Positions 1 to 5,715 of a stretch of DNA of 10,456 nucleotides are shown here, in pieces. The number at the start of each line of letters is the position of its first letter. The stretch's first letter is position 1. Origin of the DNA: an uncultured Sutterella sp. (lineage in GTDB: Bacteria > Pseudomonadota > Gammaproteobacteria > Burkholderiales > Burkholderiaceae_F). Below the pieces are notes generated by a model. That model had not been told where the DNA came from, did not search any database, and saw only the letters and a list, made by a program, of their open reading frames with translations. Both the position numbers and the translations under genes were made by a program. The stretch covers positions 1-10,456 of the forward strand of contig CALEAW010000070.1 in NCBI GenBank assembly GCA_937943605.1, in the 5' to 3' direction.

Positions 1-55
1 CCTACGTATGTCGGATTCAGAATCCGATGCCTTAACCGGACTTGGCGATACCCCA
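1..55 (-). tRNA. tRNA-Gln (CTG), 3' part cut by window edge
   Basis: This is the 5' two thirds of a glutamine tRNA read on the minus strand. It matches the complete copy at 197-274 base for base over the visible stretch. The anticodon loop is TTCTGAA, giving CTG, which reads CAG codons. The T arm end, acceptor 3' strand and CCA lie outside the window. Seven bases separate it from the tRNA-Leu upstream. Confidence 0.93.
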
Positions 56-62
56 ATCAAAT

Positions 63-147
63 TGGTGCGGTCGGAGAGACTCGAACTCTCATGGCTCTCA
101 CCACAGCGACCTCAACGCTGCGCGTCTACCAATTTCGCCACGACCGC
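63..147 (-). tRNA. tRNA-Leu (GAG), copy 1
   Basis: A complete 85-base class II tRNA with encoded CCA. The acceptor stem GCGGTCG pairs with CGACCGC. The anticodon stem CAGCG/CGCTG encloses loop TTGAGGT, so the anticodon is GAG, reading CUC and CUU. A long variable arm is present, as expected for leucine. It differs from the copy at 281-365 by one base in the variable-arm loop (position 95 against 313). It is probably made from a common precursor with its neighbours. Confidence 0.97.
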
Positions 148-168
148 GAAAATCTTGACTGTAGATTT

Positions 169-188
169 AACAGAGCAGTCACTCTGTT
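169..188. other. Short hairpin in spacer between tRNA repeat units
   Basis: A 7-base inverted repeat AACAGAG/CTCTGTT with a 6-base loop lies in the 49-base spacer between tRNA-Leu copy 1 and tRNA-Gln copy 2. Read on the plus strand it is followed by a run of T, so it has the form of a weak plus-strand terminator. Read with the tRNAs (minus strand) it has no U-run and is more likely a processing or spacer structure. Confidence 0.4.
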
Positions 189-196
189 TTTTTGAC

Positions 197-274
197 TGGC
201 AGGGGTAGTAGGATTCGAACCTACGTATGTCGGATTCAGAATCCGATGCCTTAACCGGACTTGGCGATACCCCA
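197..274 (-). tRNA. tRNA-Gln (CTG), complete copy
   Basis: A complete 78-base tRNA including encoded CCA. The anticodon stem TCGGA/TCCGA encloses loop TTCTGAA, giving anticodon CTG. The first acceptor pair is a T-T mismatch (bases 1 and 72); a weak or open first pair is a known feature of glutamine tRNAs that glutaminyl-tRNA synthetase recognises. Six bases separate it from the tRNA-Leu at 281-365. Confidence 0.97.
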
Positions 275-280
275 GTCAAA

Positions 281-365
281 TGGTGCGGTCGGAGAGACTC
301 GAACTCTCATGGTTCTCACCACAGCGACCTCAACGCTGCGCGTCTACCAATTTCGCCACGACCGC
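281..365 (-). tRNA. tRNA-Leu (GAG), copy 2
   Basis: A complete 85-base leucine tRNA with anticodon GAG, a long variable arm and encoded CCA. It is the first tRNA after secG in the direction of transcription. I see no convincing promoter between secG and this tRNA, so it is probably released from the secG transcript by processing. The secG to tRNA-Leu(GAG) order is typical of Betaproteobacteria. Confidence 0.97.
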
Positions 366-374
366 GGCCCAGTT

Positions 375-423
375 TTTTCTCTGCTTAAGACTTAGAGTTG
401 AGGCTCGTCAGAAGCAGAGAAAA
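375..423 (-). other. Long hairpin between secG and tRNA-Leu
   Basis: A perfect 12-base inverted repeat (TTTTCTCTGCTT and AAGCAGAGAAAA) with a 25-base loop. On the minus strand it is followed by A-rich sequence rather than a U-run, so it is not a standard terminator. It ends about ten bases before tRNA-Leu. The likely role is an RNase processing site or a stabilising 3' end for the secG mRNA. Confidence 0.6.
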
Positions 424-429
424 CGTATT

Positions 430-795
430 TTAGCGCGGAATTTCGTTTGTGGGGGTTTGTTTAGGGTTATTACTAGCTCCCATACCGCTTTCCTGGGATG
501 CAGGTTGTTCAACGGTGGATAAAACGCCACCAGCCGGTTGGGCGACGCGCTTGTTGAAGGCACCAGAAGCCAACGTCAGAGCGATCGTGGAGCAGAAGAA
601 CACCGTCGCAGCGATAGCCGTAGAACGGGAAAGGAAGTTAGCGCTGCCCGTTGCACCGAAAACAGAACCGGAGGCACCGGAACCGAAAGCGGCACCGAGG
701 TCGGCACCCTTGCCGTGCTGCATGAGCACGAGCACGATCACGACAACGGCAGAAATGATCTGCAGAACGAGAGCGATGCTAAGAAGAAAATGCAT
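430..795 (-). CDS. secG: SecG, preprotein translocase subunit
   Basis: SecG is the small, non-essential subunit of the SecYEG inner-membrane channel; it aids SecA-driven protein export. The 121-residue product has the family layout: membrane segment 1 at about 3-24, a conserved glycine-rich loop at about 27-55 (starting MQHGKGADLGAAFGSG), and membrane segment 2 at about 58-78. A hydrophilic, low-complexity tail rich in P, Q, N and S follows, which is variable in the family. A TAAGG ribosome-binding sequence lies about ten bases before the ATG. It follows tpiA by 25 bases, so the two are almost certainly co-transcribed, and it precedes the tRNA array. Plus-strand reading frames here are shadows. 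Confidence 0.97.
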   Translation of the reverse strand: MHFLLSIALVLQIISAVVVIVLVLMQHGKGADLGAAFGSGASGSVFGATGSANFLSRSTAIAATVFFCSTIALTLASGAFNKRVAQPAGGVLSTVEQPASQESGMGASNNPKQTPTNEIPR

Positions 796-820
796 GGCTG
801 TTAAACCTTAGAGTGAAAAA

Positions 821-1570
821 TCAATCCGCACGGGCAGCCGAGCAGACAAGATGGAAATCTTCAGCCTTCAGTGCAGCACCTCCAATGAGGCCGCCGTCAA
901 TATCGGGCTGGGAAAATAAGTCAGAAGCATTGGCCGGCTTGACGCTACCGCCATAAAGCAAAGGCATGCGAGCAGCAACATCTGCATCTACATCCGCTAA
1001 TGCGGCACGCAGCGCAGCATGAACTGCTTGTGCTTGCTCAGGGGTTGCAGTATGTCCCGTGCCGATGGCCCAAACCGGCTCATAAGCAACGGCGCCAATT
1101 TTTTCCGCTGGAACGCGCTCAAGCACAGCACGAAGCTGACGCAAGACCACATTTTCAGTCTGATTGGCTTGACGTTCGTCGAGTGTCTCACCGACGCAAA
1201 CGATGGGCTTAATACCTGCGGCCACAAGACGTTCGGCTTGAATGGCAACGGCTTCATCGTCTTCACCCCAAAGGGTACGACGTTCAGAGTGACCCACAAG
1301 TGCGAGCGTGACGCCAATGTCAGCAAGCATGGTGGCAGACACTTCACCTGTAAAGGCACCTTCAGCACGAGTAGAAACCGTTTCGGCACCGACTTCAACA
1401 CCGCTTCCTTTTAATAAAGCGATCATTTGAGGAAGGTAAACGAACGGGGCGCAGACGGCGGTCCGGCAGGTGAGATCACCACGGAGGGCAAGGAATTTTT
1501 CTACCCAAAGGCGATTTGCTTCGGTAGAGCCGTTCATTTTCCAGTTGGCGATAACGATCTGTTCACGCAC
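821..1570 (-). CDS. tpiA: Triosephosphate isomerase
   Basis: It interconverts dihydroxyacetone phosphate and glyceraldehyde 3-phosphate in glycolysis and gluconeogenesis, as a cytoplasmic dimer. The 249-residue TIM barrel starts MREQIVIANWKMNG. Visible catalytic residues are K11, H94 in GHSERR and E164 in AYEPVWAIGTG; the phosphate-gripping segments LLYGGSVKP (204-212) and GGLIGGAALK (226-235) are also present. I chose the GTG at 1570: GGAG lies nine bases upstream, and the protein then begins where family members normally begin. An in-frame ATG at 1627 would add 19 residues with no family match and would sit too near the predicted transcript start. The segment usually read GAQNVS is GAETVS here (61-66). 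It is the first gene of tpiA-secG-tRNA. Confidence 0.96.
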   Translation of the reverse strand: MREQIVIANWKMNGSTEANRLWVEKFLALRGDLTCRTAVCAPFVYLPQMIALLKGSGVEVGAETVSTRAEGAFTGEVSATMLADIGVTLALVGHSERRTLWGEDDEAVAIQAERLVAAGIKPIVCVGETLDERQANQTENVVLRQLRAVLERVPAEKIGAVAYEPVWAIGTGHTATPEQAQAVHAALRAALADVDADVAARMPLLYGGSVKPANASDLFSQPDIDGGLIGGAALKAEDFHLVCSAARAD

Positions 1571-1610
1571 GCTACTGATCTCCAACAATTCAGCGAAGAA
1601 TACGATTTGA

Positions 1611-1623
1611 CCGTTTGAAACGG
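1611..1623. promoter_or_regulatory. Palindrome in the tpiA leader
   Basis: CCGTTTGAAACGG is a palindrome of 6-base arms around one central base. It falls about 12-24 bases downstream of the predicted tpiA transcription start. That position would suit a repressor site, or a very small RNA element; nothing else supports a specific regulator. Confidence 0.35.
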
Positions 1624-1641
1624 ACAATGCATAACCCTCGC

Positions 1642-1670
1642 ATTTTATACGGTTTTTCTCCAGTCATCAA
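1642..1670 (-). promoter_or_regulatory. Sigma-70 type promoter of tpiA-secG
   Basis: On the minus strand, TTGATG (-35, 1665-1670) and TAAAAT (-10, 1642-1647) are separated by 17 bases. The site lies between the pnp terminator and tpiA, giving a leader of about 65 bases to the GTG start. It explains how tpiA, secG and the tRNAs are expressed after the terminator. Confidence 0.7.
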
Positions 1671-1693
1671 AGAAACATGGGAAAAACGATCGG

Positions 1694-1736
1694 AAAAAGA
1701 AGCCCGGTCGCTCCTGTTGCCGGGAGCACCGGGCTT
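1694..1736 (-). terminator. Intrinsic terminator of pnp
   Basis: A two-part GC-rich stem: AAGCCCGGT/ACCGGGCTT (9 pairs) with inner GCTCC/GGAGC (5 pairs) and an 8-base loop. On the minus strand it is followed by CTTTTT. It starts 36 bases after the pnp stop codon. Confidence 0.92.
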
Positions 1737-1772
1737 GATTCAGGCCTTAGAAGGCACTGACCACAGCCTTAA

Positions 1773-3896
1773 TTAGGCCTGGGCAGCTTCTTCTTTAAGA
1801 AGAACCTTCATAGAGAGGCGGACACGACCCTTTTCGTCAGCTTCAATAACCTTGACGCGAACCTTCTGACCTTCCTTGAGGTAGTCAGAAACCTGGTTGA
1901 CGCGTTCGTTGGCGATCTGGCTGATGTGGAGGAGACCATCCTTACCCGGCAAGAGCTGAACGATGGCACCGAAGTCGAGCAAGCGTTGAACCGTACCTTC
2001 GTAGATCTGACCGACTTCGATCTTGGCCGTGATGATTTCGATGCGGCGGCGAGCTTCTTCGACGCGAGCCGTATCCGGGCTAGCAATCGTCACCGTACCG
2101 TCGTCTTCGATGCTGATGTTCGTACCCGTTTCTTCGGTGAGCGCACGGATCGTAGCGCCACCCTTACCGATCACGTCACGGATCTTGTCCTGGTCGATCT
2201 TGAAGGAGATCATGCGCGGAGCGAAGTCGGAAAGTTCCTTAGCGCCGCCACCAGCCATTTCATGCATCTTGCCGAGGATGTGCTGACGGCCTTCGTGAGC
2301 CTGAGCCAAAGCGGCCTGCATGATTTCAGCGGTAATACCTTCGATCTTGATGTCCATCTGGAGGGCGGTCACGCCTTCAGCGGTACCAGCCACCTTGAAG
2401 TCCATATCGCCGAGGTGGTCTTCGTCACCGAGAATGTCGGTGAGCACAGCAAACTTGTTGCCTTCCTTGATGAGGCCCATGGCCACACCAGCGACGTAGT
2501 CCTTCAACGGAACGCCAGCGTCGAGCATGGAGAGGCAGCCACCGCAAACGGAAGCCATGGAAGAAGAACCGTTAGATTCGGTGATTTCAGACACAACGCG
2601 GATCGTGTACTGGAACTCTTCAGCCGTCGGGAGCACAGCCTTAAGGGCGCGCTTAGCAAGACGGCCGTGGCCGATTTCGCGGCGCTTCGGGCTACCAACA
2701 CGACCCGTTTCGCCCGTGGCAAACGGAGGCATGTTGTAGTGGAGCATGAAGCGGTCGTGCGTTTCTTCGCAAAGACCATCGATAATCTGTTCGTCTTGCT
2801 TCGTACCAAGCGTCGTGCAGACGAGAGCCTGTGTTTCGCCACGCGTGAAGAGGGCAGAACCATGGGTGCGCGGAAGGACGCTCTGACGGATTTCGATCGG
2901 ACGAACCGTACGGGTGTCACGACCGTCGATACGCGGTTCACCATTGAGAATGTTGGAACGAACGAGCTTGGCTTCGAGTTCGAAGAGGATGCCGTGAACT
3001 TCGTTCATGTCGGCAGGTTCGGTACCAGCGGCTTCAGCGTCAGCCACGAGCTGAGCTTCAACAGCAGCGTAGACTTCGCGAAGCTTTTCAGTGCGAGCCT
3101 GCTTGGAGCGGATGCTATAAGCTTCCTTGAGACCGGCGTCAGAGAGCTCAACGATACGAGCAACGAGGGCTTCGTTCTTCGGAGCAGGCTGCCAATCCCA
3201 AGCCGGCTTGCCAGCTTCAGCGACGAGGTCGTTAATAGCCTGGATGCAAACCTGCATAGCACGATGACCCGTCATCACAGCTTCGAGCATCGTGGCTTCA
3301 GGAAGCACGTCAGCTTCGGATTCGACCATGAGAACGGCACGTTCGGTACCAGCAACCACGAGGTCAAGACGGGAATCCTTGAGTTCAGCGTTGGTCGGGT
3401 TGATCACGAACTGGTCGTTGATGTAACCGACGCGGCAGGCACCGATCGGGCCACGGAACGGAATGCCAGAGATGGCGAGCGCAGCAGAGGCGCCGATCAT
3501 GGCAGGGATATCCGGATCGACAGCAGGATCAGCGGAGAGAACGTGGATGATGACCTGAACTTCGTTGAAGAAGCCATCCGGGAAGAGCGGACGGATCGGA
3601 CGGTCGATGAGACGGGAGGTCAACGTTTCTTTTTCGGAAGGACGACCTTCGCGCTTGAAGAAGCCGCCGGGGATCTTACCAGCAGCATAGGTCTTTTCGA
3701 TGTAGTCGACGGTAAGCGGGAAGAAGTCCTGACCAGGCTTCGTTTCCTTCTTAGCAACTACCGTAGCCAGAACGACGGTGTCGTCCATCTGGCAGAGGCA
3801 GGCACCAGTGGCCTGACGAGCGATTTCACCCGTGGTGAGCGTAACGTCGTGTTCGCCGAAACGGAAAGACTTGGACACTTTGTTAAACATCGTCAT
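1773..3896 (-). CDS. pnp: Polyribonucleotide nucleotidyltransferase (PNPase)
   Basis: PNPase degrades RNA 3' to 5' using phosphate and releasing nucleoside diphosphates; it is a trimer and part of the RNA degradosome in many bacteria. The 707-residue product shows the full domain order: first RNase PH domain (about 10-145), helical domain (about 240-320), catalytic second RNase PH domain (about 325-560), KH domain (about 562-622, IGKGG at 576-580) and S1 domain (about 627-697). Active-site segments are intact: SNGSSSMAS at 441-449 and LTDILGDEDHLGDMDFK at 485-501. I chose ATG 3896 (MTMFNK) because GAGGA lies seven bases upstream; an upstream ATG at 3998 would add 34 unrelated residues. It follows rpsO, the usual arrangement, and ends in its own terminator. 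Confidence 0.98.
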   Translation of the reverse strand: MTMFNKVSKSFRFGEHDVTLTTGEIARQATGACLCQMDDTVVLATVVAKKETKPGQDFFPLTVDYIEKTYAAGKIPGGFFKREGRPSEKETLTSRLIDRPIRPLFPDGFFNEVQVIIHVLSADPAVDPDIPAMIGASAALAISGIPFRGPIGACRVGYINDQFVINPTNAELKDSRLDLVVAGTERAVLMVESEADVLPEATMLEAVMTGHRAMQVCIQAINDLVAEAGKPAWDWQPAPKNEALVARIVELSDAGLKEAYSIRSKQARTEKLREVYAAVEAQLVADAEAAGTEPADMNEVHGILFELEAKLVRSNILNGEPRIDGRDTRTVRPIEIRQSVLPRTHGSALFTRGETQALVCTTLGTKQDEQIIDGLCEETHDRFMLHYNMPPFATGETGRVGSPKRREIGHGRLAKRALKAVLPTAEEFQYTIRVVSEITESNGSSSMASVCGGCLSMLDAGVPLKDYVAGVAMGLIKEGNKFAVLTDILGDEDHLGDMDFKVAGTAEGVTALQMDIKIEGITAEIMQAALAQAHEGRQHILGKMHEMAGGGAKELSDFAPRMISFKIDQDKIRDVIGKGGATIRALTEETGTNISIEDDGTVTIASPDTARVEEARRRIEIITAKIEVGQIYEGTVQRLLDFGAIVQLLPGKDGLLHISQIANERVNQVSDYLKEGQKVRVKVIEADEKGRVRLSMKVLLKEEAAQA

Positions 3897-4142
3897 GATG
3901 TAATCCTCTGTGTTTGTAGGGTCGTCGCTGACGTTTACCCTCAACTTTCCGAGCGCAAGACAGCGTTTGAAAGCGCTGTTATTGGCACGCTGCGGCATCA
4001 GTTTTCAGCTTCCGTGGAAAACTCATGTCGCAACGCGGTTGCCTCACGTGGAACGAAAGTTCTCGTCAACGAACGACTTTTTTAGATGCGACGACGGCCT
4101 GTCGTCATTCGGCAGGCCGTTGTCAGGGAGAAATGTTCCGTC
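3897..4142 (-). promoter_or_regulatory. Structured rpsO-pnp intergenic leader
   Basis: These 246 bases between rpsO and pnp hold no gene but several inverted repeats in the direction of transcription: a hairpin at 4090-4124; GCAAC/GTTGC with 3-base loop (4030-4042); CAT and AGTTTTC arms pairing across one mismatch (3996-4027); and ACAGCG/CGCTGT with 8-base loop (3960-3979). I see no good promoter in it. In Escherichia coli the pnp leader is cut by RNase III and then used by PNPase to repress its own synthesis; a similar role here is an inference. Confidence 0.55.
4090..4124 (-). other. Hairpin just after rpsO, without U-run
   Basis: An 8-pair stem ACGGCCTG/CAGGCCGT with an 11-base loop, extended past one mismatch by GAC/GTC. 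It lies 19 bases after the rpsO stop codon. On the minus strand the next bases contain a run of A, not T, so it is not a classic terminator. A processing or 3'-protecting structure that lets transcription pass into pnp fits better. Confidence 0.6.
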
Positions 4143-4409
4143 TTACTTACGGAGATTGAGAGCTTCAATCAAAGCGCGGTAAGCATTGAGGTCGGTGCGC
4201 TTGAGGTAGTCAAGCAGCTTGCGGCGGCGGGAGACCATACGGAGAAGGCCGCGACGGGAGTGATGATCCTTGGCGTGAACCTTGAAGTGGTCCGTAAGGT
4301 GGTTGATGCGGGCGGTCAGAAGAGCAACCTGCACTTCGGGAGAACCGGTGTCGCCTTCAGCGCGCTGGAACTTGGCAACGATCTCAGACTTGTTCATTTC
4401 AACGGACAT
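4143..4409 (-). CDS. rpsO: Ribosomal protein S15
   Basis: S15 binds 16S rRNA early in small-subunit assembly and contributes to bridges with the large subunit. The product has 88 residues, one less than in E. coli, and carries the conserved stretches GDTGSPEVQVALLT (residues 19-32) and HAKDHHSRRGLL (45-56) as well as the basic end KRTDLNAYRALI. The ATG is preceded by AGGA with six bases between; a second in-frame ATG lies at codon 5 but has no better site. It has its own strong promoter at 4485-4513 and is followed by pnp, as in many Proteobacteria. In E. coli S15 represses its own translation; a short leader here could allow that but I cannot show it. Confidence 0.98.
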   Translation of the reverse strand: MSVEMNKSEIVAKFQRAEGDTGSPEVQVALLTARINHLTDHFKVHAKDHHSRRGLLRMVSRRRKLLDYLKRTDLNAYRALIEALNLRK

Positions 4410-4484
4410 TTGATTTCCTGAATAAAGAAAATAGTATTAAAACTTGCGGACACGAGCGTTGAGACTCGAGCCGTGAAAGCCGTG

Positions 4485-4513
4485 ATTGTACCGATAGGTC
4501 ACGGACAGTGCAA
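4485..4513 (-). promoter_or_regulatory. Strong sigma-70 promoter of rpsO-pnp
   Basis: TTGCAC (4508-4513) and TACAAT (4485-4490) on the minus strand are spaced by exactly 17 bases. It gives a leader of about 70 bases before rpsO. The sequence CCGTGA occurs twice downstream of the -10 and once inverted in the spacer. Confidence 0.8.
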
Positions 4514-4619
4514 GTGAAATTGTTGGAAATTTTCGTTTGTTTGGGTTATTGACTAGAAAACCATTCAAGCGACTAAAAATCGACCGCTAACCCTTCAATT
4601 CTTCAGGGGAAAAGCGGTG

Positions 4620-4656
4620 AAAAAAGAGCCCCGAAACCATGACGATTCGGGGCTCT
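4620..4656 (-). terminator. Intrinsic terminator of the permease gene
   Basis: An 11-pair stem AGAGCCCCGAA/TTCGGGGCTCT with a 10-base loop, followed on the minus strand by TTTTTT. It begins 16 bases after the permease stop and separates that gene from rpsO. Confidence 0.94.
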
Positions 4657-4672
4657 CTTGAGACTTGTTCGA

Positions 4673-5338
4673 TTAGCGTTCGTCGGAGAGGCGGTAGCGC
4701 TTTTCAAAGTAGCCAACGAGCTGAGAAATCGTGAGCGTCATGATCAGATAGAGGATAGCGACGCAGGTCCAGATTTCCATCGTGCCGTAGGTTTCAGCAA
4801 TCACGAGCTGACCAGAACGGGTCAATTCTTCAAAGCCGATCACAGAGACGAGCGAGGAGTCCTTCAACATGGCGATGAATTCATTACCAAGTGGCGGGAT
4901 GATGCGCTTGACGGCCTGCGGCAACACGATATAACGCATCGTCTGAGGATAGGTCATCCCCAAAGAAAGACCAGCGCGGAGCTGACCCTTAGAGATCGAC
5001 TGAATACCAGCACGGAAGATTTCAGCGATATAGGCGCCTGAATTCAATGAGCAGGCAGCAACGGCAGCGATATACGGGTCAATACGTTCACCGACGATGT
5101 TCGGGAGCGCAAAGTAGATAATGAAGATCTGAATCAGAAGCGGGGTACCGCGGATGATGTCCACATAGATCTTGGCTGGCCAACGCAGAAAAACACTCTT
5201 TGAGAGCTGGGCAAGACCGAGGAAAAGGCCAATGATAAGGCCAAGACCCACGGCGAGTGCCGTAATTTCAAGCGTCAGGCAAGCACCCTTTAAGAGCAAG
5301 GGGAAGCTGTTGACGATCAGGGAAAAATCAAATTCCAT
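4673..5338 (-). CDS. Polar amino-acid ABC transporter permease (GlnP/HisM type)
   Basis: An inner-membrane subunit of a type I ABC importer for polar amino acids. The 221-residue product has hydrophobic segments at about 20-44, 64-82, 88-104, 150-168 and 187-208. The cytoplasmic coupling loop, which contacts the ATPase, is at about 105-140 and contains SLGMTYPQTMRYIVLPQA. The usual EAA triplet of that loop reads RAG here (121-123). The family PF00528 with the polar amino-acid subgroup fits well; glutamine is the best substrate guess because the nearby binding protein resembles GlnH, but arginine, histidine or others are possible. AGAGG lies nine bases before the ATG. The gene has its own promoter and terminator, and no ATP-binding subunit is encoded in the window. 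Confidence 0.92.
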   Translation of the reverse strand: MEFDFSLIVNSFPLLLKGACLTLEITALAVGLGLIIGLFLGLAQLSKSVFLRWPAKIYVDIIRGTPLLIQIFIIYFALPNIVGERIDPYIAAVAACSLNSGAYIAEIFRAGIQSISKGQLRAGLSLGMTYPQTMRYIVLPQAVKRIIPPLGNEFIAMLKDSSLVSVIGFEELTRSGQLVIAETYGTMEIWTCVAILYLIMTLTISQLVGYFEKRYRLSDER

Positions 5339-5453
5339 GACGGTAAACCTCTAAGCAGATTGTCTTTCGTTTCGAGGTAGAAGACGCGGGGGTGCGTCGG
5401 TTGGGGGGCTACTACGAAACGGATAGTTAAAAGTGTAAGGCAAAATTTGCTGA

Positions 5454-5482
5454 ATTTTACAGATCTATTGCCAATCTGTCTA
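5454..5482 (-). promoter_or_regulatory. Permease promoter with overlapping operator-like repeat
   Basis: TAGACA (5477-5482) and TAAAAT (5454-5459) on the minus strand are separated by 17 bases. The perfect inverted repeat ACAGAT-N9-ATCTGT spans 5459-5479, covering the whole spacer and the inner edges of both hexamers. A dimeric regulator bound there would block RNA polymerase. The leader to the ATG would be about 110 bases. Confidence 0.6.
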
Positions 5483-5595
5483 ATTGCTGTGAATGTTTCT
5501 TGAGCCACCTCAAAGGGATTTCTATCAAAAAATGACGAAATAGTGAGTGATGTGAGTATCTACTCGTCTATAAATGCCAGTAAAATCTGTATTTG

Positions 5596-5641
5596 ATAGA
5601 AAAATTTCAATAAAAATGCAATGTAATTTAAATTTTTCTAT
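5596..5641. repeat. AT-rich 12-base inverted repeat
   Basis: ATAGAAAAATTT (5596-5607) is perfectly inverted at 5630-5641, with a 22-base AT-rich centre. It has no U-run partner gene and lies about 20 bases past the binding-protein terminator. It could be an extruding DNA structure, a binding site for a nucleoid protein, or the trace of a small element. Confidence 0.6.
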
Positions 5642-5660
5642 AGCGATTGAGGTGGCAAAA

Positions 5661-5692
5661 GAAAAGACCCAACGGTCATGCCTGTTGGGTCT
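5661..5692 (-). terminator. Intrinsic terminator of the binding-protein gene
   Basis: A 9-pair stem AGACCCAAC/GTTGGGTCT with a 10-base loop, followed on the minus strand by TTTTC TTTT. It starts 23 bases after the stop codon, so the binding protein and permease are separate units. Confidence 0.92.
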
Positions 5693-5715
5693 CGAAACAA
5701 AGTGAATGCCTTAAA

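Larger units (their letters stand above)
1..365 (-). repeat. Tandem duplication of a Leu-Gln tRNA pair
   Basis: Two direct copies of a Leu(GAG)-Gln(CTG) unit with a period of about 219 bases. Unit A covers 281-365 plus 197-274 and unit B covers 63-147 plus 1-55. Similarity stops sharply at the 5' end of each tRNA-Leu: the sequences beyond 147 and beyond 365 are unrelated. Differences are one base in the Leu variable loop and one indel plus one or two changes in the 6-7 base spacer. More copies could lie left of the window. Confidence 0.9.
5339..5715. other. Non-coding gap between binding protein and permease
   Basis: No gene is supported in these 377 bases. The gap holds, in the direction of transcription (minus strand), the binding-protein terminator (5661-5692), an AT-rich 12-base inverted repeat (5596-5641), and the permease promoter with an operator-like repeat (5454-5482). 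A 63-codon frame at 5317-5508 crosses the promoter, lacks a family match and overlaps the permease start, so I do not call it. Confidence 0.7.

Noticed and set aside
449..811. Plus-strand frames opposite secG
   Set aside because: They overlap a certain SecG gene, have no family match and no promoter or terminator.
1926..4085. 719-codon open frame on the plus strand opposite pnp
   Set aside because: It mirrors the pnp codons, has low-complexity composition, no recognisable domain and no ribosome-binding site. The pnp frame is certain. It is a shadow frame.
4485..4513. CCGTGA repeats around the rpsO promoter as an operator
   Set aside because: The arms are short and unevenly spaced, and could equally be chance; not strong enough for a separate call.
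5317..5508. 63-codon minus-strand frame upstream of the permease
   Set aside because: It crosses the permease promoter and overlaps its start in another frame; no family match and no proper ribosome-binding site.
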